Source: Oxalobacter sp. (GTDB lineage: Bacteria; Pseudomonadota; Gammaproteobacteria; Burkholderiales; Burkholderiaceae_D). From it: DNA of 48,092 nucleotides. The notes under the pieces are model-generated. The model worked only from the letters and a program-made list of their open reading frames with translations, made no database searches and had not been told where the DNA came from. The stretch spans positions 1 through 48,092 of the forward strand of contig JAFWUI010000031.1 in assembly GCA_017524145.1 (NCBI GenBank). Direction: 5' to 3'. A program made the position numbers and the translations under genes. Positions 25,578-34,710 of the stretch are shown in pieces; the stretch's first letter is position 1; each line of letters begins with the position of its first letter.

Positions 25578-27608
25578 ATGTCATTGCATATTGTTAGGGT
25601 TGTACTGGACGCACCCATTGACAGATCTTTTGATTACCGTTACCAGCCTTCCGATGGTGATGAAGGAATGCCACAGGTCGGGCAGCTTGTGGCAGTACCC
25701 TTTGGCAGACGGTCAGTAGTTGGCCTGGTGGTCAGTACAGGGAGTTCCACCGATGTGCCACCAGAAAAGCTGAAAGACATTGCACATTGCTACCATAACA
25801 TCCCGTCATTTGATAAAGCGTGGCTTGACCTCTGCCGTTTTGCGGCGTCCTATTATCATCGGGCTTTGGGGGAAGTGGCATTGAATGTCCTGCCGAAAAT
25901 AATCCGGCAGAACAAGCAGAAATCCATTGAGAAGGCATTGGGTGCCCTTGACAGGATGCCGAAAGGGAAAACTGCCATTTCAGTAGGAAAGCCTGTGCTT
26001 AATGCCAGTCAGCAACAGGCTGCCAATACCATCATCAATGCAACGGGTTTTTCGGCTTTCCTGCTTTATGGTGTCACAGGCAGTGGCAAGACCGAAGTCT
26101 ATCTCAGGGCAGTAGCAGAGAAACTCAGTCGGTCGCCGGATGCCCAGGTTTTGTTGATGGTACCTGAAATCAACCTGACACCGCAGCTTGAGGAAAGGGT
26201 CCATTCCCGTTTCCCGGAAGAAAACATTGCATTGCTGCATAGTGGTCTTTCAGAAGGGCAGCGTTTGCGGAATTGGTTGGCAGCGATGACAGGAACCGCG
26301 CGTATTATCCTTGGGACACGTCTTTCCGTCATGGTTCCTGCTCCGAATCTCTCATTGATTGTGGTCGATGAAGAGCATGATCCTTCCTATAAACAGCAGG
26401 AAGGGCTCCGTTATTCAGCACGTGACTTGGCTGTCTGGCGTGCGAATTATTTGAAAATTCCCATTGTATTGGGGTCTGCAACGCCTTCACTTGAAAGCTG
26501 GCGACATGTGCAGATGGGCAGGTATCAGCAGATGGAACTGCCGGAAAGGGCGATGGAAAATGTATCGCATCCAGAAGTTTCCTTGATCGATACATCTTCT
26601 GAACCGGTGGTTGATGGATTGACCCAGCCATTGGTTGCCGCAATCCAGAAAAGGCTTGGGAAAAATGAAATATCCCTGCTTTTCCTGAACCGGCGTGGTT
26701 TTGCTCCGGTCATTTCCTGCAATGCCTGTGGTTGGATGAGTACCTGCCACCGATGTTCTGCTTATATGGTCTATCACAAAACCGGTAGGTTGCTCCGTTG
26801 CCATCATTGTGGCTTGGCCCGGATAATCCCAAAATGCTGTCCGGACTGTGGCAACCTCGATCTGCAGGCGTTGGGACAGGGAACCCAGCGGATTGAAGAA
26901 AACATCCGTCACCTGTTTCCTGAAGCACGCGTCCAGCGGATAGATGCTGATTCAACAAGCCGTAAAGGGGCGCTCCAGCAAGCATTTGACAGCATATACC
27001 GGGGAGAAACCGATATTGTCATTGGCACGCAGATGATTGCCAAAGGTCATGATTTCCAGAACCTGACGCTTGTTGGTGTATTGGATCCTGATACAGCGCT
27101 TTTTTCCCATGATTACCGGGCGGGGGAAAGGCTGTTTGCCCAGTTGATGCAGGTTGCAGGGCGGGCTGGACGTAATGCCATGAAGGCAGATGCCAATCCT
27201 GCGCAGGTGATGATTCAGACTCGTTATCCAAAACATCCGCTGTATCAGGCGATGTGCCAACGCCGTTATGATGCTTATATCCATGAATTGATGGAGGAAC
27301 GGAAAATGGCTGGTTTTCCACCTTTTGGATATCAGGCATTGCTGATGGCAGAAGCCAAGGACATCAATAAGGCGATGGCATTCCTGCAGGTGGCAAAATC
27401 ACTGCTTGCCAAGCATCATGGCATCACGGTCAGTGATGCCATTCCGATGGCAGTGATGCGGGTTGCCAATGTCGAGAGGGCACAGCTGCTGGTTGAATCT
27501 GTTTCGAGACCGTTGCTGCAATCTGCGCTTTCAGATTGGTTGCCTCAGCTGAAAGCGCAGAAGACGCAGGTAAGATGGTCGATTGAAATCGACCCATTGA
27601 GTATCTGA
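25578..27608 (+). CDS. priA: Primosomal replication restart helicase PriA
   Basis: PriA recognises stalled forks and reloads the replisome. The 676-residue protein has the N-terminal 3'-end-binding domain, a superfamily 2 helicase core with Walker A GVTGSGKT at 165-172 and Walker B DEEHD at 264-268, and the Cys-rich zinc module beginning CNACGWMSTCHRC at 381 and ending near 421. It is shorter than E. coli PriA (732 residues), without an obvious missing motif. I use ATG 25578; a TTG directly before it is the alternative. Upstream lie DnaA boxes, downstream a terminator. Confidence 0.95.
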   Translation: MSLHIVRVVLDAPIDRSFDYRYQPSDGDEGMPQVGQLVAVPFGRRSVVGLVVSTGSSTDVPPEKLKDIAHCYHNIPSFDKAWLDLCRFAASYYHRALGEVALNVLPKIIRQNKQKSIEKALGALDRMPKGKTAISVGKPVLNASQQQAANTIINATGFSAFLLYGVTGSGKTEVYLRAVAEKLSRSPDAQVLLMVPEINLTPQLEERVHSRFPEENIALLHSGLSEGQRLRNWLAAMTGTARIILGTRLSVMVPAPNLSLIVVDEEHDPSYKQQEGLRYSARDLAVWRANYLKIPIVLGSATPSLESWRHVQMGRYQQMELPERAMENVSHPEVSLIDTSSEPVVDGLTQPLVAAIQKRLGKNEISLLFLNRRGFAPVISCNACGWMSTCHRCSAYMVYHKTGRLLRCHHCGLARIIPKCCPDCGNLDLQALGQGTQRIEENIRHLFPEARVQRIDADSTSRKGALQQAFDSIYRGETDIVIGTQMIAKGHDFQNLTLVGVLDPDTALFSHDYRAGERLFAQLMQVAGRAGRNAMKADANPAQVMIQTRYPKHPLYQAMCQRRYDAYIHELMEERKMAGFPPFGYQALLMAEAKDINKAMAFLQVAKSLLAKHHGITVSDAIPMAVMRVANVERAQLLVESVSRPLLQSALSDWLPQLKAQKTQVRWSIEIDPLSI

Positions 27609-27635
27609 TCAGGCAATCAGCCCTGTTCAGTTTTT
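27605..27635 (+). terminator. Intrinsic terminator after priA
   Basis: CTGATCAGG pairs with CCTGTTCAG (one T-T mismatch) around an 8-nt loop and runs into TTTTT at 27631-27635. It overlaps the priA stop codon and the end of the convergent transglycosylase gene. Confidence 0.7.
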
Positions 27636-28375
27636 CAAGATGCTTTTGCCGGTTTTGCCAAAGAGGAAGCAGAACCACCGGTAGCAACAGACTTCATCTT
27701 ACGGTACTGGACCATGACCTTGGAATTGTAACCGCCGTTTCCACCTGCATAAGCACGGACACCGCCTTCAACAGACCCTTTCATCTTGATTAGGTCTTTC
27801 AGGAGCTGGGCACCTACCTTGATATTGACGACTGGATCCATGGCCATCTTTACACCGCCGTATGGCTGGAAGCGGCGTGTATGGATATGCGTGACGACCT
27901 GCATCAAGCCATTCGCACCACCGGCACCACGTGCATTGGGCTGGAAACGGGATTCAACAGCCATCACGGCAAGAATCAGGTGTGGATCCAATCCCAGGTC
28001 AAAAGCAGCTTTATAGGCGGTTGTCACAAACAGGTCGGAATTGCTGCTGGGGATACGGTAATGGCTTGCAATCCATTCAATCAGCCGTTTTTTCTGCCTG
28101 ACTTCTGCAAGGGAGAATGAAGCGTCTTCTTCATTCATTGGATCGATTTGAGTGGGGGACACAGATGTTGCAGGCGCTTCAATGGATTGTGGGAGAGCTT
28201 CAGCAGCCTGAGCTTGGGGAATGACAGAGACACTTCCTTGATTGATGTCATTATTGGTTGATGCTGAAACCAGAACAGCTGTAGCAGAAACTAAAGCAGC
28301 AATTGCCCAAGCAACTTTTGAACGACGTACAGTCTGTGTGCGGGATGTAATATCCTTGAAAAAACGGTTAAACAC
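27635..28375 (-). CDS. SLT-type lytic transglycosylase
   Basis: The 246-residue exported protein has a basic start, a hydrophobic segment at about 21-38 and a possible cleavage site at AQAAE (54-59), then an acidic linker and a C-terminal soluble-lytic-transglycosylase domain. The catalytic Glu141 lies in AVMAVESRFQPNARGAGGAN followed by GLMQV, the classic ES...GLMQ signature; the AYAGGNGGYNSKVMVQYRKM end fits the fold. It starts at a GTG 5 nt after GGAG. Together with MltA it is the second peptidoglycan-cleaving enzyme near priA. The exact Mlt class is not assigned. Confidence 0.9.
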   Translation of the reverse strand: MFNRFFKDITSRTQTVRRSKVAWAIAALVSATAVLVSASTNNDINQGSVSVIPQAQAAEALPQSIEAPATSVSPTQIDPMNEEDASFSLAEVRQKKRLIEWIASHYRIPSSNSDLFVTTAYKAAFDLGLDPHLILAVMAVESRFQPNARGAGGANGLMQVVTHIHTRRFQPYGGVKMAMDPVVNIKVGAQLLKDLIKMKGSVEGGVRAYAGGNGGYNSKVMVQYRKMKSVATGGSASSLAKPAKAS

Positions 28376-28803
28376 AAAATCTCCAGAAAATCTTGACTAA
28401 TGGTTATCGCTGGGAATAGCAGTGTTGTTTCTTTATAATCCATCCAGAAACCATCCTTGACGGGATGCTTGTCTTTGGGAGCAGGAAGAAACCTGATTGG
28501 CAGCGGCAGTGTGTCCGCAATCCCAACAGTGAAAATAAATGGCTATTCAGCGGTAATGTCCCAACAGAAAAGCGCCAGATGAAAATCCGTGCCAACGATG
28601 GAACAGAAAAGATAGGCATATTCCCTATCAGCTATGGAAGCCATTTTAGGAATTGATTGATATCCAGTCAAATGAAAGGCTCCGTTGTTTATGGTCATCA
28701 GGCGTGGCAAATAGCGGTGGTGCAAAGATTAAGCAATTAGAATCAATCATTTGTAAGGTTTCAGAACTTGAGATAGAAGTGTATCAAAAAAGAGACAAAA
28801 AGC
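28376..28803 (+). other. 428-nt gap with no supported gene
   Basis: Between the divergent transglycosylase gene and ubiD I find no gene I can defend. Small open frames on both strands (for example 28465-28656 plus, 28404-28619 minus) lack good start sites and show no recognisable family. There is an isolated TATAAT at 28434 without a matching -35, a small CATCC/GGATG hairpin at 28452-28467 and an AT-rich run before ubiD. It should hold the two divergent promoters and might hold a small RNA or decayed coding sequence. Confidence 0.5.
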
Positions 28804-30288
28804 ATGACATATCTAGATTTGAGGGACTTTGCTGACAAACTTAAAAAGGCGGGTGAATTTCAGGAAGTCCACTCGCCGGTTTCCCCTGACCTTGAGATAA
28901 CAGAAATTTCCCGTCGTGTGCTTGGAAAAGGAGGGCCGGCCTTGCTTTTCACCAATCCGGTTGGTTATAAGGTGCCTGTCATGACCAACCTGTTTGGCAG
29001 TATCCAGCGGATTGCCTTGGCGATAGGCGGAAGTGGATTGTCTGACCTCCGTCAGATGGGAGAATTCCTTGCATCCCTCCGGGAACCCAAGCAGCCAGAG
29101 AAGCTGTCAGGTTTTTTCGATATGATGCCGTTGCTGAAATCCTTATGGCATATGAAACCCAAAGTCGAAGGAAAGGGACTTTGCCAGCAGATTGTTATGG
29201 AAAGCAGTGATGTTGATTTGTCCAGGCTGCCTGTCCAGAAGTGCTGGCCAGGCGATGCTGGTCCGTTGATTACCTGGGGTATGACTGTCACACGGGGGCC
29301 AGTGAAGCAACGCCAGAACCTGGGGATATACCGTCAGCAGGTTATCGGACGCAATAAAGTCATCATGCGCTGGCTGCCGCATCGTGGCGGCGCCCAGGAT
29401 TTCAGGGACCATCGGCTCGCCAATCCTGGGAAGCCGTTTCCTGTCGCTGTGGTGATCGGGGCAGATCCGGCGACATTGCTGGCGGCTGTCATCCCGATAC
29501 CCGATGAAATCTCGGAATACCAGTTTGCAGGGTTGTTGCGTGGTGCACGTACTGAACTGGTCAATACACTGTCAGGCAACCTGTCAGTGCCAGCCCGTGC
29601 AGAGATTGTCCTGGAAGGAACTATCCAACCTGATGAACGTCATCCATCCGGGTATGAACATGCATTGGAAGGTCCTTTTGGGGACCATACTGGCTATTAC
29701 AATGAACAGGAATGGTTCCCTGTCCTGACTGTTGAGAATATAACCATGCGCCAGGAGCCTATCTATCTTTCCACTTATACGGGGCGTCCACCGGATGAAC
29801 CTTCGATGTTGGCGTTGGCGTTGAATGAAATGTTTGTGCCATTGCTGCAGAAACAGTTTCCAGAAATCCTGGACTTCTACCTGCCAGCAGAGGCATGCAG
29901 TTACCGGATGGCTGTCATCAAGTTGCGTAAAGCCTATCCTGGTCATGCTAAACGGGTCATGTTCGGTGTCTGGGGTTTCCTGCGTCAGTTCCTCTATACC
30001 AAAATGATTGTGGTGGTTGATTCTGATATTGATATCCGCAGACATGAGGATGTCCTCTGGGCAGTTTCAACCCGGGTTGATCCCGCAAGGGATACCATCA
30101 TCATTGAGAATACCCCGATGGACTATCTTGATTTTGCTTCACCGGTTAGTGGATTGGGTAGCAAGATGGGCATTGATGCAACCAACAAATGGCCTGAAGA
30201 AACTTCCCGTCAATGGGGACGGGAAATCATGATGGATCCAGACGTATCCTTGAAAGTTGACCGGATTTGGGAATCCTTGGGGCTTTGA
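28804..30288 (+). CDS. ubiD: UbiD-family 3-octaprenyl-4-hydroxybenzoate decarboxylase
   Basis: UbiD decarboxylates the polyprenyl-hydroxybenzoate intermediate of ubiquinone synthesis using prenylated FMN made by UbiX. The 494-residue length is the family norm. Clear UbiD motifs are [20 protein letters not shown] then [29 protein letters not shown] and the C-terminal DATNKWPEE. The start [20 protein letters not shown] is full length, with only a weak purine-rich site upstream. It stands alone, followed by ffs. Confidence 0.95.
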   Translation: MTYLDLRDFADKLKKAGEFQEVHSPVSPDLEITEISRRVLGKGGPALLFTNPVGYKVPVMTNLFGSIQRIALAIGGSGLSDLRQMGEFLASLREPKQPEKLSGFFDMMPLLKSLWHMKPKVEGKGLCQQIVMESSDVDLSRLPVQKCWPGDAGPLITWGMTVTRGPVKQRQNLGIYRQQVIGRNKVIMRWLPHRGGAQDFRDHRLANPGKPFPVAVVIGADPATLLAAVIPIPDEISEYQFAGLLRGARTELVNTLSGNLSVPARAEIVLEGTIQPDERHPSGYEHALEGPFGDHTGYYNEQEWFPVLTVENITMRQEPIYLSTYTGRPPDEPSMLALALNEMFVPLLQKQFPEILDFYLPAEACSYRMAVIKLRKAYPGHAKRVMFGVWGFLRQFLYTKMIVVVDSDIDIRRHEDVLWAVSTRVDPARDTIIIENTPMDYLDFASPVSGLGSKMGIDATNKWPEETSRQWGREIMMDPDVSLKVDRIWESLGL

Positions 30289-30307
30289 AAGAAAACGGAC
30301 TGCCTGT

Positions 30308-30335
30308 TTGCGAAAATCAGGCGTTGCGGTAAAAT
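30308..30335 (+). promoter_or_regulatory. Candidate promoter of ffs
   Basis: TTGCGA (30308-30313) and TAAAAT (30330-30335) are 16 nt apart, and the -10 box ends 7 nt before the predicted RNA start at 30343. It begins 20 nt after the ubiD stop. Confidence 0.6.
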
Positions 30336-30342
30336 GCGCGTC

Positions 30343-30443
30343 AGCGGGCCCCTGCGCATTGTGGAATGGTGAAACTGGTCAGGTCGGGAACGAAGCAGCC
30401 ACAGCCAATCTCCACGAGTGCCGCAGTCAAGGCTCGCTTTTTT
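30343..30443 (+). ncRNA. ffs: Signal recognition particle RNA (4.5S RNA), with terminator tail
   Basis: The RNA is about 96 nt (30343-30438), the small bacterial type that binds Ffh. The diagnostic domain IV core GGTCAGGTCGGGAACGAAGC, with a GGAA tetraloop and followed by AGCC, is present. The arms pair as expected: AGCGGGCC with GGCTCGCT at the ends, CTGCG with CGCAG, and GTGGA with TCCAC. The terminal stem runs into TTTTTT (30438-30443), which serves as terminator. It lies upstream of dnaX, the same ffs-dnaX-ybaB-recR order known from Pseudomonas. Confidence 0.93.
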
Positions 30444-30535
30444 ATCTGCGTGTCTGCTTGACTGCTTGAGGGGATATTTCTTCCGCTGTTGTATTTGTTT
30501 GTCCCCTATCCATGGCAATAAGGTAAAATCTCCCA

Positions 30536-32239
30536 ATGACTTATCTCGTCCTTGCCAGAAAGTACCGTCCCAAGCGTTTCCAAGACCTTGTAGGACAGGA
30601 GCATGTTGTCCGTGCGTTGACCAATGCGCTTGAGACCGGACGGATTCATCATGCTTATCTTTTTACGGGTACCCGGGGTGTCGGCAAGACGACGCTGTCA
30701 AGGATTCTTGCAAAATGCCTGAATTGTGAAAAAGGCGTATCTGCGGCTCCCTGTGGGGAATGTGAGGCCTGCCGGGCGATTGATGCAGACCGTTTCGTTG
30801 ACTATATCGAATTGGATGCGGCATCCAACCGCAGTGTCAACGATATGCAACAGCTTCTTGAACAGGCGGTCTATGCGCCAACAGCAGCCCGTTACAAAGT
30901 CTATATGGTTGATGAAGTGCATATGCTGACAGGCCATGCCTTCAATGCGATGCTCAAGACACTGGAAGAACCGCCTGAATATGTCAAGTTCATCCTTGCG
31001 ACAACAGATCCCCAGAAGATTCCAGTCACGGTACTTTCCCGGTGTTTGCAGTTCAACCTGAAGCAGATGCCAGAGGATGCCATCGTATCCCATCTTTCCC
31101 ATATCTTGGACATGGAATCCATCGGTTATGAATTGCCTGCCCTGCGCCAGTTGGCACATGGTGCACAGGGTTCTATGCGCGATGCCTTGTCATTGACTGA
31201 CCAGGCAATTGCTTATGCAGCAGGCAATATCACATCGGAAGCTGTCCAGGATATGCTGGGGTCTTTGGACCAGGCTTATCTGGTGCGCCTGCTGGAGTGC
31301 CTGGCATCCCACAATGGAGCAGGCATGCTGGATGTGGCTGATGAAATGGCATCCCGTGGGCTGTCATATCCTGCTGCATTGCAGGAGCTTTCAACATGGT
31401 TCAACCGTATTGCCATTGCCCAGAGCGTGCCGGCATATCTGTCTGATGATATGGCTCAGGCAGAATCCCTCCGGCAGTTTGCACAGCAGTTTACGCCAGA
31501 AGAAGTACAGCTTTACTATGACATCACCATTCATGGATTACAGGACATCGAACTGGCACCAGATGGATATGCTGGTTTTACCATGACGCTCCTGCGGATG
31601 CTGGCATTTTCACCGTCAGCGGGGCAAGACAATCCACAATTGCCAAAGCCAAAGGCAGTCAGGCAACAGGTTCTGCCTGAAGGGGAAAGGGGGATTCAGT
31701 CAGAAAGCAGGAAGGTCATGACCTCTGGTAATAGCCGGCCGTTCCAGAAACGGCCAGTCAGCCGGGTAGATGCTGATGTCCCTTCAGCATCAGTTCCTAT
31801 GCCGGATCCAAAACCAGTTTCTGCAACAGGAACGCATCATGTTGTTGCACAATGGGATGGAGACTGGCCTGCACTGGTAAAGGATATCCCTGTAAGGGGC
31901 CTGGCGCGTCAACTCGCCCAACAGACAGAATTGGTCAGATACACTGTTGAAAATGGCGAAATGTTGTTCCTGTTGCGTTCACCAACGTCTGCCATCTGTA
32001 CGGTTTCTGCCATTTCGAGGCTCAGTGAATGGCTGGCGGGGCATTTTGGTTGTCCAGTCAGAATCCGTACTGAAATCGGCAAGGCAGAGAACACTGCCAG
32101 CCGTGATGTCCGTGAAGCGGAGGTTGCCCGACAACAACAGGCGGAGACGGCGATGCGCAATGATTCCTATATCCAGCAGCTTGCTTCCGGGTTCGGGGCA
32201 AAGATTGTCGAAGGATCCATTAAACCAAACCTAAACTGA
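30536..32239 (+). CDS. dnaX: DNA polymerase III subunit tau (gamma/tau)
   Basis: DnaX forms the clamp-loader motor, and its tau C-terminus ties together the polymerase cores. The 567-residue protein has the AAA+ core with Walker A GTRGVGKT at 45-52, a zinc-binding Cys set (Cys64, Cys73, Cys76, Cys79), DEVHML and the sensor [17 protein letters not shown], then the helical collar, a Pro/Ser-rich linker and a C-terminal tau domain. I see no A-rich slippery site like that which makes gamma in E. coli. ybaB and recR follow closely. Confidence 0.96.
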   Translation: MTYLVLARKYRPKRFQDLVGQEHVVRALTNALETGRIHHAYLFTGTRGVGKTTLSRILAKCLNCEKGVSAAPCGECEACRAIDADRFVDYIELDAASNRSVNDMQQLLEQAVYAPTAARYKVYMVDEVHMLTGHAFNAMLKTLEEPPEYVKFILATTDPQKIPVTVLSRCLQFNLKQMPEDAIVSHLSHILDMESIGYELPALRQLAHGAQGSMRDALSLTDQAIAYAAGNITSEAVQDMLGSLDQAYLVRLLECLASHNGAGMLDVADEMASRGLSYPAALQELSTWFNRIAIAQSVPAYLSDDMAQAESLRQFAQQFTPEEVQLYYDITIHGLQDIELAPDGYAGFTMTLLRMLAFSPSAGQDNPQLPKPKAVRQQVLPEGERGIQSESRKVMTSGNSRPFQKRPVSRVDADVPSASVPMPDPKPVSATGTHHVVAQWDGDWPALVKDIPVRGLARQLAQQTELVRYTVENGEMLFLLRSPTSAICTVSAISRLSEWLAGHFGCPVRIRTEIGKAENTASRDVREAEVARQQQAETAMRNDSYIQQLASGFGAKIVEGSIKPNLN

Positions 32240-32253
32240 AACAGGAATATAGA

Positions 32254-32577
32254 ATGAAAAACCAATTGGCAGGCCTGATGAAACAGGCTCAGGCGATGCA
32301 GCGCAATATGGAGAAAATGCAGGAAGAACTTGGCAAGACCTTTGTTGAAGGCGAAGCGGGAGCTGGCATTGTCAAAATCCGTATGAACTGCAAGCACGCG
32401 GTTTCCATGGTTTCCATTGATCCATCCCTGATGGAAGATGACAAGGAAATGCTTGAAGACCTGCTGACAGCAGCATTCAATGATGGTCTGCGCAAGGCAG
32501 AAACTGCTGCACAGGAAAAAATGGCAAGCATTACTGGGGGGTTCCAAATGCCTCCAGGCATGAAAATGCCATTTTGA
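32254..32577 (+). CDS. YbaB/EbfC family nucleoid-associated protein
   Basis: YbaB proteins are small dimeric DNA-binding proteins almost always found between dnaX and recR. The 107-residue product starts [20 protein letters not shown] and contains the family helix-strand pattern [20 protein letters not shown] and a Met/Pro-rich end ([13 protein letters not shown]). The start lies 14 nt after dnaX with an AGGAA site. The cellular role is still poorly defined; fork repair with RecR is inferred from context. Confidence 0.93.
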   Translation: MKNQLAGLMKQAQAMQRNMEKMQEELGKTFVEGEAGAGIVKIRMNCKHAVSMVSIDPSLMEDDKEMLEDLLTAAFNDGLRKAETAAQEKMASITGGFQMPPGMKMPF

Positions 32578-32588
32578 CAGGAAAGGCT

Positions 32589-33185
32589 GTGAAACCGCTT
32601 TCTTCCCTCCAGCAACTGGTTCAAGCACTCCGGCATTTACCGGGAGTCGGTCCCAAGTCAGCACAGCGGATTGCTTGGCATCTGCTCCAGCATGACCGTG
32701 AAGGAGCCATACAGTTGAGCGAGGCACTGTCCAATGCGGTTTCACGGGTCAGGCATTGTCTTTGCTGCAATACCTTTACGGAAGACGAAATCTGCGATAC
32801 CTGCCGTGACAGGACCAGGGATGCTTCACTGCTCTGTGTGACGGAAACACCAGCGGATCAAGTTGTCATTGAACAGACCATGACCTTTAAAGGTTATTAT
32901 TTTGTCTTGATGGGCAGCCTTTCCCCGTTGGATGGAGTTGGACCGAAAGAAATCGCGTTTGACCGGCTGATTAAAAGGGCAACTGATGGCTTGGTGAAGG
33001 AAGTGGTGTTGGCAACTGGATTCAGCAATGAGGGGGAAGCGACAGCCCATTACATCGCTGAAATGCTCAAGCCGCGCGGAATTACTGTCACCCGCTTGGC
33101 GAGGGGGGTTCCTGTCGGGGCAGAACTGGAATATGTGGATGTCGGTACGGTTGCACGGGCATTCCTTGACCGGCGCAAAAGCTGA
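32589..33185 (+). CDS. recR: Recombination protein RecR
   Basis: RecR acts with RecF and RecO to load RecA at gaps. The 198-residue protein has the helix-hairpin-helix [20 protein letters not shown] near the N-terminus, a C4 zinc finger ([16 protein letters not shown]) and a Toprim domain ([15 protein letters not shown], then [20 protein letters not shown]). The frame is open from a TTG at 32574, but the GTG at 32589 gives the [10 protein letters not shown] start seen in relatives, with AGGA 6 nt upstream. It is the last gene of dnaX-ybaB-recR. Confidence 0.94.
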   Translation: MKPLSSLQQLVQALRHLPGVGPKSAQRIAWHLLQHDREGAIQLSEALSNAVSRVRHCLCCNTFTEDEICDTCRDRTRDASLLCVTETPADQVVIEQTMTFKGYYFVLMGSLSPLDGVGPKEIAFDRLIKRATDGLVKEVVLATGFSNEGEATAHYIAEMLKPRGITVTRLARGVPVGAELEYVDVGTVARAFLDRRKS

Positions 33186-33253
33186 TATTCCGTTGTAAAC
33201 ATGCCAAAAACAGTTGGAAGTGCCCTTTTGCTAAAACACTTTAGGGATAAACA

Positions 33254-33282
33254 TTGTCAGATTAACAGACATCCCTTAGAAT
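33254..33282 (+). promoter_or_regulatory. Promoter of rpsT
   Basis: TTGTCA (33254-33259) and TAGAAT (33277-33282) are separated by exactly 17 nt, close to the sigma70 consensus. Transcription would begin near 33289, giving a leader of about 73 nt before the rpsT ATG. Confidence 0.7.
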
Positions 33283-33304
33283 AAAAAGCTAAACGAATTT
33301 TTTA

Positions 33305-33328
33305 TGTTGCGGAATTTTTCCGGCAGCA
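33305..33328 (+). promoter_or_regulatory. Hairpin in the rpsT 5' leader
   Basis: TGTTGCGGAA pairs with TTCCGGCAGCA with a single bulged G and a 3-nt T loop, about 10 bp. It lies in the predicted rpsT leader, 33 nt before the ATG, with an AGGAAA site downstream. S20 represses its own translation in E. coli, so an autoregulatory role is possible but not shown. Confidence 0.4.
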
Positions 33329-33361
33329 TGCAGTCAACAGATTATCTATTTAGGAAATTAT

Positions 33362-33628
33362 ATGGCAAACTCCGCACAGGCACGTAAACGTGCTCGTCAG
33401 GCAGCAAAACGGAATGCTCATAATGCCAGCCAGCGTTCCGCATTGCGTACCGCAATCAAATCCGCTAGGAAGGCGATTGCTGCCGGTGATAAAGAAACCG
33501 CTACTACCGTATTCCGGAAAACTGTTTCCGTTATTGATAGGATTGCGGACAAGAAGCGTATCCATAAAAACAAGGCTGCCCGTCATAAAAGCCGTCTGGC
33601 TGCAGCCTTGAAAGCAATGGCAGCATAA
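33362..33628 (+). CDS. rpsT: Small ribosomal subunit protein S20
   Basis: S20 is a primary 16S rRNA-binding protein of the 30S body. The 88-residue product is a highly basic three-helix bundle starting [20 protein letters not shown] and ending [20 protein letters not shown]. It is monocistronic, with its own promoter and a hairpin terminator on either side, convergent with the PfkB kinase gene. Confidence 0.97.
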   Translation: MANSAQARKRARQAAKRNAHNASQRSALRTAIKSARKAIAAGDKETATTVFRKTVSVIDRIADKKRIHKNKAARHKSRLAAALKAMAA

Positions 33629-33653
33629 GTTTGGGAAACGTTGTTTCCAGTTG

Positions 33654-33682
33654 AAGAAAGCGCACCATAGGTGTGCTTTCTT
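33654..33682 (+). terminator. Hairpin terminator after rpsT
   Basis: AAGAAAGCGCACC pairs with GGTGTGCTTTCTT (one G-U pair) around a 3-nt ATA loop, a 13-bp stem. The tail GCTTTCTG has few Ts, so termination may rely on the stem and its A/T-rich base. Being nearly symmetric it may also act on the opposite strand. Confidence 0.6.
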
Positions 33683-33753
33683 GCTTTCTGTGTGATGGAA
33701 ACGGCAAATCTAAGGATATGCCGTACTACCGTATTTCCCAATGTGTAAACCGG

Positions 33754-34701
33754 TCAACGGAAGCGGTAGCCAAAGGCTTTCTCAAAGCGGTCTTCAATTT
33801 CCGGAAAGGTAGGGCGGTGGTTCTGTGCCCCCATCTGTTCAATCTTGATGCCACCCATCAGGCATCCAAGGCGACCAGAAGTCTTCCAGTCAAATCCATG
33901 CGTCAGACCGTGGATCAATCCTGCCCGGAAAGCATCACCACAGCCGGTTGGGTCAACTGCGCGTGAGACAGGAATGCTTGGGATATCAATGGATTCCCCG
34001 TTGTTCAGGTATATCTTGGCGCCTTTTCCTCCAAGGGTAGTGATATAGGCATCGACCTTTGCGGCAATTTCTGACGTTGATAAGCCGCTGTTCTTAGACA
34101 AGACTTCAGATTCGTAATCATTGACAATGACATAAGTGGCAAGGTCAATGAAACGGTGCAGTTCATCTTGGCTGAACATCATCAGTCCTTGGCCTGGGTC
34201 AAAGATGAATGGAATGCCGTATCTTGCACAGTCTTCTGCATGCTGGATCATGCCTTCCCTGCCATCTGGCGAAACGATTGCCAGCTGGATGTTCTCCTGT
34301 TTTATATTGTTGGTAATGCGGTTTTCGTGGGAAAAGCCCATGGCACCAGGATGGAAAGACATAATCTGGTTGTTGTTGCGGTCGCTGGTCGCAAAGCATT
34401 GGGCAGTGTAGACATGGTCTATGGTTTTGATGTGCCGGGTGGAAATCCCCAATTTCGAGAAATGCTCGAGATAAGGCCATCCATCCAAGCCGATGGTTGC
34501 CATCACAACAGGGTCATTTCCCAGCAGTTTCAGGTTGTAGGCGATATTGCCGCCAGTACCGCCAAATTCACGTTTCATCTCCGGAACCAGGAAGCAGACA
34601 TTGATTTTATCCAGTTGGTCAGGAAGGATAGCGTTGGAAAAACTGTCAGGGTTGGACATCAGTGTGTCATAAGCAATGGAGCCACAGATAAGTGCAGTCA
34701 T
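33754..34701 (-). CDS. PfkB-family carbohydrate (adenosine-type) kinase
   Basis: This 315-residue protein is a ribokinase-superfamily sugar or nucleoside kinase. It has the N-terminal GG motif (REFGGTGGNIAYNLKLLG) and the C-terminal anion-hole/catalytic motif DPTGCGDAFRAG with base Asp256. Betaproteobacterial members in this position are usually annotated as adenosine kinase-like, but the substrate is not determined by what I can see. It lies 10 nt downstream of the DUF3426 gene at the end of the aroQ-accBC-prmA cluster. Confidence 0.88.
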   Translation of the reverse strand: MTALICGSIAYDTLMSNPDSFSNAILPDQLDKINVCFLVPEMKREFGGTGGNIAYNLKLLGNDPVVMATIGLDGWPYLEHFSKLGISTRHIKTIDHVYTAQCFATSDRNNNQIMSFHPGAMGFSHENRITNNIKQENIQLAIVSPDGREGMIQHAEDCARYGIPFIFDPGQGLMMFSQDELHRFIDLATYVIVNDYESEVLSKNSGLSTSEIAAKVDAYITTLGGKGAKIYLNNGESIDIPSIPVSRAVDPTGCGDAFRAGLIHGLTHGFDWKTSGRLGCLMGGIKIEQMGAQNHRPTFPEIEDRFEKAFGYRFR

Positions 34702-34710
34702 AATTCAGGT

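Noticed and set aside
28465-28656. Small ORF of 63 codons before ubiD
   Set aside because: No Shine-Dalgarno site, no recognisable family, and unlike neighbouring coding sequence.
30536-32239. Programmed frameshift in dnaX
   Set aside because: No A-rich slippery heptamer followed by a hairpin was seen.
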